Below are positions 1 to 8,938 of a stretch of 64,000 nt of DNA, one piece after another. The stretch comes from Apium graveolens (Eukaryota; Streptophyta; Magnoliopsida; Apiales; Apiaceae): the NCBI RefSeq assembly GCF_009905375.1, contig NC_133647.1, positions 168,996,275 to 169,060,274 of the forward strand, in the 5' to 3' direction. A program made the position numbers and the translations under genes. Below the pieces are notes generated by a model that ran no database searches, was not told where the DNA came from, and saw only the letters and a list, made by a program, of their open reading frames with translations. Each line of letters starts with the position of its first letter. Position 1 is the first letter of the stretch.

Positions 1-1211
1 ACAACCCAATCAAAACTCCATCCAAATTAAATTAAAACAGCCCCAAATCAACTCATTATAATCAATTTACTTAATCCTAAAACTTGAATTTAAACTATAC
101 TACATTCTTTAATCAAATCATAAGATTTCAACATTCCAATCTCCACCATTCCAACCCAAACTCTTAAACAAACAAGTTTCAAGCTATTCTTTACTCTAAC
201 AACCAAAATCAACCTAATATACAAATTAAAGCTAGGTTTTGGAGATGATATACCTTCCTTGAAGTGGTGTGAGTAGCTAGGAAGCCTTAGGAAGCCTTGA
301 GGAGTCTTAGGAAAGCTTGGATCTTAAAGGAAAAGCAAGAAAAATCAAGTTAAAAACCTTGAAATCACTATTCATTGTCTTCTTCATTGATTTATTGGAG
401 AAGATAGAGAATGAATGGGATGCTTAAAATCATAATATAGCCATATCTATGCATAAGGAACACTAGGGAATTATCTTACCAATTTAGGAGGCTTGGATCT
501 TGGATTTTTAAAATTTTCCCTTTGAAAACTAGGAAAAGCCGAGAGCAATGTTCTTGGTGATGAAAATAAAATTTTGTTTTGATGAAAAAATGATTTGCTT
601 GGCTTGGTGGATGTAGTTTTGATTTTTGTTTTAGTTAATTACCTTTTTAGCCTTAAACTTTGTGTGGTTCTAATTCAACCACATTTCCTTCCTTCCTTTG
701 TCATGCTTATGTCATCATGTGGTGTCATCCTTCCCTCTTTGTCCTCTTCTCATTGGTTGGATGACATCATCCCCTCTAATCTCTTTGATTAACTTCCTAA
801 TTATTTGCCTAATGATCGCTGATCTGTTATACGGTTCGCTTAACTTTCGTTTTCGTTTATCGTTTGAGGGATCATACCCGGGATCTTATTACTTAGGTTC
901 CCTTAACCTTCTCAATACATTATATTCCTTTTTATGATCCTCTCTTATAATCCTTTAATTTAAATCCTTTTTACCCTGTTACCTTATACTCAATTCTTTC
1001 CGTATCTAGTGGATTTTCCGGGAAAAATCAAAGTATTCGGAATTGGATTCTGACGATCTTTACATACACTTATATACCATAAAGAGTACTAATAAAATCT
1101 CAGAATATCCATAACAGAATCCCTACATAGTGGGGCATGAAAAGTTTTCTCATTCAGCAAAAACACTATTCATAAGGGTTTCAAAAATTTCCAAAAATTG
1201 GGGTTATTACA
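1..1211 (-). mobile_element. Partial Ty3-type LTR (TGTAATAAC family)
   Basis: Read on the minus strand from 1211, the sequence begins TGTAATAACCCCAATTTTTG and is recognisably homologous over several hundred bases to the plus-strand copy starting at 57931 (same order of blocks, including the GCGAACCGTA stretch and a run of TTTTTCCCG-like sequence). TG at the outer edge and the sharp junction with a copia gag fragment at 1211/1212 indicate an LTR of an element inserted into that gag. The other end lies within or before the first bases of the window and was not located. No coding sequence was found in it. Assignment to Ty3 is by family impression only. Confidence 0.55.
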
Positions 1212-1383
1212 CAGATGGTTCATTTCCTGTTGCAGCTCTCATTGGAACATGAGGGCCTCTTTCTATGCAGTCCACATAGGCCTCATCTTGAGAAAGTATA
1301 TGAAGATGCATCTTTACCTTCCAATGATGGTAATTATCTTTATCAAGAAAAGGAATCTTGACTCCAACATCTTTCTTGTTCAT
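1212..1383 (-). pseudogene. 5' fragment of a Ty1/copia gag
   Basis: On the minus strand an ATG at 1383 opens a frame starting MNKKDVGVKIPFLDKDNYHH and containing the WKVKM signature typical of the N-terminal copia gag domain (UBN2/gag-polypeptide family). It lies just inside a primer-binding site (1431-1442) and an LTR (1445-2402), as expected for the start of a copia internal region. The frame is cut after about 57 codons at 1211 by the Ty3-type LTR. The rest of the element would lie left of the window, so completeness cannot be judged. Confidence 0.7.
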
Positions 1384-1430
1384 CTTGCTGAATTGTTTTG
1401 ATCTTTAAACTCTTTGTAGATTAAGAGCTT

Positions 1431-1442
1431 GCTCTGATACCA
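1431..1442 (-). other. Primer-binding site, tRNA-iMet type
   Basis: The minus strand reads TGGTATCAGAGC, the standard complement of plant initiator-methionine tRNA, two bases from the end of the adjoining LTR. It sets the element's orientation (minus) and marks 1445-2402 as its 5' LTR. Confidence 0.85.
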
Positions 1443-1444
1443 AT

Positions 1445-2402
1445 TGTTAGTCCCTTAACAATATAGCAAGAATTACAGAAGGGGGTTGAATGGAATTCTT
1501 GAACCTTTTTCTTGATATAAAAATGTTCAACTCGATTATGGATATATTTGTTTTGATTAGCACAATGCGGAATGTAAACTTGAATGAATCAAAACATAAG
1601 TAATTAAACACAAGAGTCTTTAAAAACTTTCTGGTGGATTTTAAACAATTCCACCAGAGATATATATAATATATCGAGAGGACTCTGTGTGCAAAAATGC
1701 TCACAGCTGCTTACAAAATAGAACTGTTGAGAATACAGGAAATGCTAAAGATTGTGCTTACAAAGATTTCTCTATTTGTATGTTTCTCAGCTCTCTCAGT
1801 TATTTTTCTATTTGCTACTCTCTTGGTTTATATATTACCAAGATTACAAAGTCAAAAGAACTGAACAAATATAAAATCTAACAGTCTTGATCTTTGCTGC
1901 TTTTCGTCCTCTATTACCCAGTTAATGGGCTTCCACAGTGTGTTTGTATCCAACTCGACGGCTGTGTGTCAGCTTTCACTGTTCAACTGATGTTTGAATC
2001 TTGATATGATCATCCGTCGACTTTCAGATCATCCGTCGATGACTTAATTGATCATCCGTTGATAGTCATTTGATCATCCGTCGAAGCTTTGTTAATCATC
2101 CGTTGGTAGCTATTTTGGCACTTGACTTCATTTCACTTATACAGAATTACAAGACATTGCTTATGTACAGTTAATCAACCTATTCTGCATATCTAGTTAA
2201 AGTCAACATGACTTATATGCTACTACAGATTCTATACAAAGGTGCATACATCACTGTGCTACAAACTTATTATTACATAAGCTACTCACTCGATGGATAA
2301 TAAGTTAATCATCCGTCGGGACTATAATGAGTTATGCGTCGGGACTAAAACTCTTATCCGTCGATTGCTACATAATTTCACTAAGTAAAATCTACTTAGA
2401 CA
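1445..2402 (-). mobile_element. 5' LTR of a truncated Ty1/copia element
   Basis: This 958-bp segment begins TGTTAGTCCC and ends TTAGACA (TG...CA), abuts a tRNA-iMet primer-binding site, and contains the GGGGGTTGAAT stretch seen near one end of several copia LTRs here. On the minus strand a TATATAAACC box (about 1826-1840) fits the U3/R boundary. The U3 half carries a cluster of ATCCGTCGA-type repeats, listed separately. The matching 3' LTR is outside the window, so no TSD could be tested. Confidence 0.75.
2011..2364. repeat. Dispersed CATCCGTCGA repeats in LTR U3
   Basis: About eight copies of a 9-10 bp word, CATCCGTCGA or close variants (CCGTTGA, CCGTTGG, CCGTCGG, GCGTCGG), occur at irregular spacing between 2011 and 2364, often preceded by GAT. 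They lie in the half of the LTR that would be U3, upstream of the TATA box. Repeated short U3 words are known as transcription-factor sites in some plant copia LTRs such as tobacco Tnt1; that role here is inference. Confidence 0.7.
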
Positions 2403-3213
2403 TTTTGTTTAAGTGATCATCAAGTACACAACATATTCACAACAGGGAGAGAAGCAGCTTGCGAGGGAGATTGGAAGAAAGAGTGAAGGGATTCATCCGG
2501 ATTTCAAAGGAATTCTTAAAATTATATTCTTTGTACATCAATTCATAAACTCATGGTTTGCGTTCTTAATATATATTTTATCTATCTTATCATGAGTATC
2601 TAATTCCTTTATCCAAGAGTTGGATAGTATTCAATTGGCTTAATTTGTTTGTTTGATTATATTGTGATTTTCTTATTATTGTTAATCTGTCATTGAACAC
2701 TTTATATAGTTAGAGGAGTAGCTAACTTCTAATTGAATTATTAGGAGTTATAACGAATCGGGAGAGGAGTTGTAATTCTAGTACATGATATGAGAAACAC
2801 AATTTGAGTATTAGATCGGGAGATTAATATATAAATTATGAGACTAAAAATTCTTGGTTCTTAACAGTTTATAATTGTACTTTGTATGACCACAAGAGTG
2901 GCGTTCAAGGGATAGTTGTAGGCACTGTAATCTACCTTGGGAGAGGATTTTATAAATATTAGAAGGATTGTTTTTAAAAAAACAAGAACACAAATTAGAC
3001 ATTCATGATAGCCATTGAAGAACCCTGATTCTTGGATTGTTTTCACTCATAATTATTATATAGTATTATTTATTTATTAGATTAATTATTTGATAATTAC
3101 ACACATCCACAAATTATTCTCCACACTTTTGAACTGTAATAAATAAAAGACTTGAAATTGGTGTTGATATCAGTCCTTCCTTGCGAACGATACTCTGAAA
3201 ATACACATCAACA
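2403..3213. other. AT-rich stretch, probably the LTR before the tRNA-Asp PBS
   Basis: No gene is seen. The position immediately before a tRNA-Asp primer-binding site, and a closing phrase of the kind that ends LTRs in that group (a GCGAACGATACTC stretch near 3182-3195), suggest most of this is the 5' LTR of the element annotated next. A matching 3' LTR was not recognised, so the left boundary is unknown. Confidence 0.4.
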
Positions 3214-3216
3214 AAT

Positions 3217-3234
3217 TGGCACCGCTGCCGGGGA
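3217..3234 (+). other. Primer-binding site, tRNA-Asp type
   Basis: TGGCACCGCTGCCGGGGA differs at two positions from TGGCGCCGTTGCCGGGGA, the complement of the plant tRNA-Asp 3' end used by Athila/Tat-group Ty3 elements and their non-autonomous relatives. It indicates that an element reading rightward starts here. Its internal region appears to continue across the nested TRIM and copia-1 to at least 19.9-20.3 kb. Confidence 0.7.
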
Positions 3235-3383
3235 AAGCAGCAATATTGATTTTGAGTTAATTGTTTCTTGTAGTTTGGATTTTCTCTTTGTATACAGTTT
3301 TTTTCCTTCTTTTTATTTTTCTTTTGTGTGTCTACAGGTTTCTTTGAGGTAGACAGCGTAAAGTTTTAAGTTTGGGAGACGAC

Positions 3384-4385
3384 ATGTACAACAATTTTGG
3401 CTGGGATAACGCTCAAGATTTCATCAGCAATCAAGAACTATATCAAGATTTTAATTCTTTTTAGGATTTTAATGCGTATCAGGTGAAATCGTTCGATTGT
3501 TACAACTCATATTATGCTCCATACCCTCCTAGCACAAATTTTTCATATTCTTTTGATAATCAATACCATGATGATTTATGTGTATGCAATGGTATTGATG
3601 AGAGTTTGAGTCATTCTAATCCTTCTTTACTTTCTTCGGGACTTCTTAAACACTTTGGTGACTCAAATTTTGAGATTGCTAATAAAGACGATATTCCATG
3701 TGAAGTAGAATCAATAGGTTGGTACGAGGAGAATGCTAAAAGGAATATTTTTATTATGGAAGTTCAACTTGTGATGCATGATGGTTGTCTTCAAGTTCCT
3801 CCTTGTGTCAATTTTCCAACAATACATGATTCTTATTTAGCAATTAATGACAATTTTGTGTTTGATGAGACTACTTGTTTAGTTGATTATAGTCTCATGC
3901 GCGATAATGATAATTTGGATGCAATTGAAATTCTGCCAAATCTAGAAAACGTTGTTGAGCTTAATAAATTGGTAGATGAGGTAAAAATTGACGAGTGTCC
4001 AATTAAAATTGAGGAGGAATTTAAGTTTGATGAAATTGAAAGTCTTGCTTATGAATATAAAGATCCAATTTGGGAGGAGTTTATGAGTCGTACTTGTGGT
4101 GATTATTCTGACGACTTTTCTAGCTATTTTGATTTTTCGAGGTCTCTTAAGCTAGTGTGGTTCATACTATTTTTCTTATATATTTGTGGACCTAAGATAT
4201 ATTTGAACATCATAATTCTAATACTAATTCGTCGGTATGTGAATTTATTGTCCTCATTAATAACGATAATTGTTTGTATGCGTCAAGTTAATGACTTTAA
4301 AGAAGCGCTACTTGGGAGGCAGCCCAAGATTTTAGTAATAGTTAGATTTTTTTTTTGTTCTTTTCACTCCCACATGTTGCCTTGA
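3384..4385 (+). pseudogene. Internal ORF of a tRNA-Asp-primed non-autonomous element
   Basis: From an ATG at 3384 one frame runs to 4385 with a single in-frame TAG near 3463. The predicted protein is rich in Asp, Glu, Asn, Tyr and Ser (for example DDLCVCNG and VDEVKIDECPIKIEEEFKFD), with a hydrophobic stretch around residues 255-285. No zinc knuckle, protease, RT or integrase motif is present, so it is not gag-pol. Its position, about 150 bp after the PBS, matches the uncharacterised acidic ORFs of LARD-like elements. Function unknown. Coding status is doubtful because of the stop and because the hairpin at 4309 lies within the frame. Confidence 0.4.
4309..4326 (+). other. Short perfect hairpin CTTGGG-AGGCAG-CCCAAG
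   Basis: A 6-bp perfect stem with a 6-base loop sits near the end of the acidic ORF. The phrase (cTTGGGAGGCaGCCCAAg) recurs from memory in plant tRNA-Asp-primed elements at the same place, which would suggest a structural RNA role such as dimerisation or packaging. That role is inference. Confidence 0.4.
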
Positions 4386-4439
4386 TGTGTTTGTTTGAAG
4401 TGATTCATGTGTTTAGAATGATTTTGGATAATAATGGAA

Positions 4440-4690
4440 AACTAGCATGGGTGTCCACATGTTCACGCAGCAGGACATAAAGGCTACATGCAATTTTTCA
4501 TCTTATGACATGGTCACACATGTTTCAAGCGTGATCATGCTCTTTCACAACCACCTCACATGTCTAAGTCGATGACTATTGTGGTATTCACATGTTCACG
4601 TTAATAACAGCATGTTCATGTAAGAAGGTAGCAAGATCTGGCACACTCACGCAGTTCTGCAACATCCTCACACGATAAAAGAGTCATTAC
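4440..4690 (+). repeat. Degenerate CATGTTCACG / CATGGTCACAC repeats
   Basis: Short imperfect units such as CATGTTCACG, CATGGTCACACATG and GCATGTTCATG recur here, at 5745-5938 and again at 19236-19305. Removing the nested TRIM and copia-1 joins the three patches into one repeat field of the tRNA-Asp-primed element, which supports the nesting order. No other content was seen in 4390-4690. Confidence 0.6.
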
Positions 4691-5720
4691 TGTTGGGCTT
4701 GCTGAGCAGGCCTAACTCCACATTAGTATGATATTGTCCATTTTGGGCCGAGCCCGCATGGGTTTATTTTTGGGCACTTCCCAAAAGGCCTCATACTAAT
4801 TGGAGTTATTTGGCTGCTTATATTCTAGCAAACTGCCCCTCCCACAAACGATGTGGGACAACTCCTAACAATCTCCCCCTTCACACATCGGGCTTGACAC
4901 CAGTCGAATCTGCCTCCTTCAATGTGATCGGACTCCCCCTTGACCCATACTGGAAATCCATCTGGCTATCTGCTCCCCCTAGGCCCATACTGGAAGGCCC
5001 ATCTGCCTTTTCCTCGAGCCCATTCTGGGGCAAGCCCATCTGCCTCTTCCTAGGTCACTTCTGGAGCCCATCTGAGATTGTTATGGACCGTCACAACCAT
5101 AGATCTAATACCACTTGTTGGGCTTGCTGAGCAGGCCTAACTCCACATTAGTATGATATTGTCCGCTTTGGGCCGAGCCCTCACGGTTTTGGTTTTGGGC
5201 ACCTCCCAAAAGGCCTCATTCTAATTGGAGTTATCTGGCTGCTTATATTCTAGCAAATTGCCCCTCCCACAAACGATGTGGGACAACTCCTAACAATCTC
5301 CCCCTTCACACATCGGGCTTGACACCAGTCGAATCTGCCTCCTTCAATGTGATCGGACTCCCCCTTGACCCATACTGGAAATCCATCTGGCTATCTGCTC
5401 CCCCTAGGCCCATACTGGAAGGCCCATCTGCCTTTTCCTTGAGCCCATTCTGGGGCAAGCCCATCTGCCTCTTCCTAGGTCAATTCTGGAGCCCATCTGA
5501 GATTGTTATGGACCGTCACAACCATAGATCTAATACCACTTGTTGGGCTTGCTGAGCAGGCCTAACTCCACATTAGTATGATATTGTCCACTTTGGGCCG
5601 AGCCCTCACGGTTTTGGTTTTGGGCACCTCCCAAAAGGCCTCATTCTAATTGGAGTTATCTGGCTGCGTATATTCTAGCAAACTGCCCCTCCCACAAACG
5701 ATGTGGGACAACTCCTAACA
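4691..5720 (-). mobile_element. Tandem TRIM: three LTRs, two internal regions
   Basis: Three 180-bp LTRs (4691-4870, 5116-5295, 5541-5720; TGTTGGGCTT...ACTCCTAACA) alternate with two 245-bp internal regions (4871-5115, 5296-5540). The whole is flanked by the exact 5-bp duplication ATTAC (4686-4690 and 5721-5725). On the minus strand each internal region starts with a TGGTATTAGATC primer-binding site and ends with a GGGGGAGAT polypurine tract, so the element reads leftward. There is no coding capacity; the small open frames inside are accidental. The internal regions differ at only a few bases, while the leftmost LTR is the most divergent. This structure is known for TRIMs and is usually explained by unequal recombination between LTRs. 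No 5S-rRNA-like segment was noticed, so it is not obviously Cassandra. Confidence 0.9.
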
Positions 5721-5725
5721 ATTAC

Positions 5726-5938
5726 TTGATGATTTGGCATGTTCATGCAAACCATGGCATGTTCATGTATAAACAACAGCGATCTTGGTTACTCTTTCCA
5801 GCATGGTCACACGGCAAGCCGGGAAGATTACGTACAGTTTATCACCATACTACATGGTCACACAGATTTTCAGCATGATCACGCTCCTTCACTACACCAT
5901 CACGCTGTTGAACGCTTGTTATGTTCTGGGAAATTGGC
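5726..5938 (+). repeat. Continuation of the interrupted tRNA-Asp element
   Basis: This stretch holds more CATGTTCATG / CATGGTCACAC units and is the segment between the TRIM and copia-1. It joins directly to 19239 once copia-1 and one copy of its TSD are removed. No gene was seen. Confidence 0.5.
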
Positions 5939-5943
5939 ATGTC

Positions 5944-6533
5944 TTTTAGATATATTTGATAATGTCATGGCTAATATGATTCATGTTTAGTTTTCAGATC
6001 TTACTTAAACAGGATAAATCAGTACTTACTGGAAGTCAGGACTTAAGGATATCAGTACTTATATTATCAGGAGATAATCATCAGAAGATGGATATCAGAA
6101 CTTAAGTGCTGAATGACGTTCAGATAAGGACAGTAGCTGATTAAAGGAAAGAAGATTGAGATAAACATAAGAAGAGATATGCATGAAGAAGGAATTCTAT
6201 GAAGAATAGAATACTTGAAGAAAAGATATCTGATTGATATATTTTAGGAAGCAGAATTATATTCCATATCAATTAGCGATTATCTTGTAACTGTGTAGTA
6301 TATAAACACAGACATAGGGTTTACACTTGAAGTGTTATCATATTCGAGAAGATTATTCATTGTAACCCTAGCAGCTCTCGTGATATTTGTTCATCACTGA
6401 GAGGTAACAGTTCCATACTGTAACAGAGTTTATTGTTTCAATAAAGTTTGTTTTCTGTTACTTGAAATATTAAAAGTTCGATTTGATTCTATTTTACACT
6501 GTATTCACCCCCTCTACAGTGTGTGACCTAAAA
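5944..6533 (+). repeat. 5' LTR of copia-1
   Basis: This 590-bp LTR aligns to 18642-19233 almost throughout. The expected TG start has become TT and the CA end AA, both by single changes. A TATATAAAC box lies at 6299-6307 and an AATAAA signal at 6440-6445, so transcription probably starts near 6330 and the R region lies between. The SSR-like GTGTGTG near the end differs by one GT unit between the two LTRs. Confidence 0.9.
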
Positions 6534-6535
6534 AG

Positions 6536-6547
6536 TGGTATCAGAGC
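6536..6547 (+). other. Primer-binding site of copia-1 (tRNA-iMet)
   Basis: TGGTATCAGAGC lies two bases after the 5' LTR and is complementary to plant initiator-methionine tRNA. Confidence 0.9.
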
Positions 6548-6589
6548 CTATCTGTTAACGCACATACAGTTAAAGATTCAAACACAATC

Positions 6590-8926
6590 ATGTCTGACAC
6601 AGAAACTCCAACTAAGCCTACCAAAACTGAAGAACCTCCAAAGACACATATTCAAAGTCGGTATGAAACCATCAGAGTTCCCATACTGAGACCATCTGAA
6701 TATGCCATATGGAAGGTGAGGATGACCATGTTCCAGGAAGCAACAGATCCAGAATATCTTTATAGAATCAAGGAAGGGCCTCACAAACCAACCAAGCTCG
6801 CTGTTACAGTTGCAGGTGAAGCAGCAAAGACTGTACCAAATGAGAAGAGTGATTATACTACTGAAGATATAGCATCAATTGCTAAGGATGCTAAGGTAAG
6901 ACAATTACTGCATAGTGCCATTGATAATGTAATGTCAAACAGGGTAATTAACTGCAAGACTGCTAAGGAGATATGGGATGCTCTGGAAACAAGGTGTCAG
7001 GGAACTGATACAATTAAGAAGAACATGAAGACAATACTCACTCAAGAGTATGAACACTTTGACTCAAAGTCTAATGAGTCATTGACTGATTTATATGATA
7101 GATTTGTCAAACTCTTGAATGATTTGTCATTGGTTAATAAGGAGTATGATCTTGAAGATTCAAACCTTAAATTCCTGTTAGCTCTTCCTGAATGTTGGGA
7201 TTTGAAGGCAACAACAATAAGAGACAACTACAGTCTTGATGAAACAACTCTTGATGAAATTTATGGAATGCTCAAAACTCATGAACTTGAGATGGAACAA
7301 AGAAGCAAGAGGAAAGGAGGAAAGTCAAGGACAGTTGCTCTTAAGGCTGGAGAAGAATCCCCCAAGGCAGCTACCTCAAGAAAAGACAAGGGTAAAGCTC
7401 TTTTCACAAAGTCTGATACTGAGTCATCAAGTTCTGAAAGTGATGATGACTCAGATTCTGAAAGCTTGCCTGAGACTGATGCTGATGAGGAGATGATGAA
7501 GCTGTGTGCTCTTATGGTGAAAGGGATCACAAAGATTGCATACAGGAAGTTCAGGAAGGGAAAGAAGTTTTCCAGGAAAGGCACAAGTTCTGATAAAAAG
7601 AATTTCAGAAGATCTGAGGGCGGAGGAGGAAAGTCTGATAGAGGAGATTATACCAATGTCAAATGCTATAACTGTGGTGAGAAAGGCCACATATCTCCTG
7701 ATTGCAAGAAAGTAAAGGGTGACAAAGGCAAGGCTCTGGTCATAAAGAAGAAAAGCTGGACAGACACCTCAGACTCTGAAAGTGAGGAGAACTATGCTTT
7801 GATGGCAAATGTTGATAAAGAAAGTGTTGAGAGCACTTCTGAAGCTGCTGAAACAAAGGTACCTCAGACTACTTATGCTTTTCATACTGATGATATTAAT
7901 GAGTTGAGAAGATATCTTAAAACCATGTTTGTTAGTTATAGAGATCAAACTTTAACATGTGAAAGATTAACTTCTGAAAATCTTGCTTTTAAGAAAAGAA
8001 ATGATTTCTTAGAAAAAGAGTTAGTTATGTTTCATCAAACTCAGAAGGATAGAGATGATGCTTTTTATGTTAGGGATAAAGTGCTAAAAATGAATGAATA
8101 TCTAAAAACTGAGTTAGAAAAGGAAAGAGAGATAATCAGGACTTGGACTAACTCTGGCAGAACAACTCAAAATTTGTTAAGTAGTGAAAATTGAAAAGAG
8201 GGCTTAGGTTATGGAGAGGATAAGAATGATAAAGGAACTGTAGAAATTAAGCCTGTTGTTAAACAAAAGCCAAAGTTAAAACCTGTTAAGTTTGTAACTG
8301 TAAAGTCTGATAATGATAAATCAGAAGTTAAAGAGGGATTAACTTCTGACAAACTAAAACAGGAAAAGACACCTGAAGTAAACATAGGCTTAATGACTAA
8401 GAAACAACTTAAGCATAAGCTGAAAGATGTTAAGAATGCAAACAAGGTAAAATCACCTAGGAAAAATAGGAATGGAAAGGAAGGTGTGAATAAAAACAAT
8501 GATTATAAACCTGTTCCTGATGCTCCTAGGAAAACATGTCATAACTGTGGAAGTTCTAACCATCTGGCTTCTTTTTGCAGGAAGAATAAGAAAATAAACT
8601 CCTTACCTTCAAAATCAGGAGTTAAGAGTCAGTCTGTTAGATATAAACCACAAAATCCTTGTTTTCATTGTGGTAGTTTATGGCATTCCATTTATACTTG
8701 TAAGGAATATCATAGTTTGTACTATGACTATTATCAATTAAAACCTTCTTTGAAGAAAGTTTCCATTATTCCTTCTAGTGTAAATTCTGATTCAAAGTCT
8801 GATAGTGTAAGTTCTGATAAGAAAAATGTTAACATAAACTCTGATGCTAAATCCGCTGCAAATGTTAACAAACTTGATAAGGCCAAAGGATCCAAACAAG
8901 TCTGGGTCCTTAAAACTAATCATTAG
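6590..8926 (+). pseudogene. gag of copia-1 (one premature stop)
   Basis: The first frame (6590-8194) opens with MSDTETPTKPTK. It shows the copia gag domain (residues about 20-240, with an IWKVRM signature), a Ser/Asp-rich linker, a CCHC zinc knuckle CYNCGEKGHISPDC near residue 360 and a predicted coiled coil at the C-terminus. It stops at a TGA where copia-2 has TGG in the same context (Asn-Trp-Lys-Glu). The same frame then continues to a TAG at 8924-8926 and carries two more Cys/His knuckles, CHNCGSSNHLASFC and CFHCGSLWHSIYTC. The ancestral gag was therefore about 778 residues with three knuckles, which is long for copia. It would form the particle and bind RNA. Confidence 0.85.
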
Positions 8927-8938
8927 TGGTCTTTGTGA
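8927..8938 (+). other. gag-pol junction: two in-frame stops before a CAG/G
   Basis: After the TAG that ends gag come TGG TCT TTG TGA, then TTGCAG and the protease frame, all in the same reading frame as gag. Copia-2 has the identical arrangement (49201-49215 on the minus strand). Pol therefore needs either readthrough of two stops or an RNA in which they are removed. The TTTGTGATTGCAG/GG string is a good 3' splice-site match. The mechanism is not known from the sequence. Confidence 0.6.

Noticed and set aside
1198..1401. Plus-strand 67-codon ORF
   Set aside because: It is the antisense of the copia gag start, which is supported by the adjacent PBS and LTR.
5115..5295. Cassandra TRIM carrying 5S rRNA
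   Set aside because: No segment resembling the 5S internal promoter or its conserved GATCCCATCAGAACTCC block was found in the LTR.
4810..5555. Two similar open frames of 78-106 codons (shared GLTPVESASFNVIG or MTPVESASFNVIG) as a gene pair
   Set aside because: They are the two identical internal regions of the tandem TRIM read on its non-coding strand; similarity comes from the repeat, not from coding.
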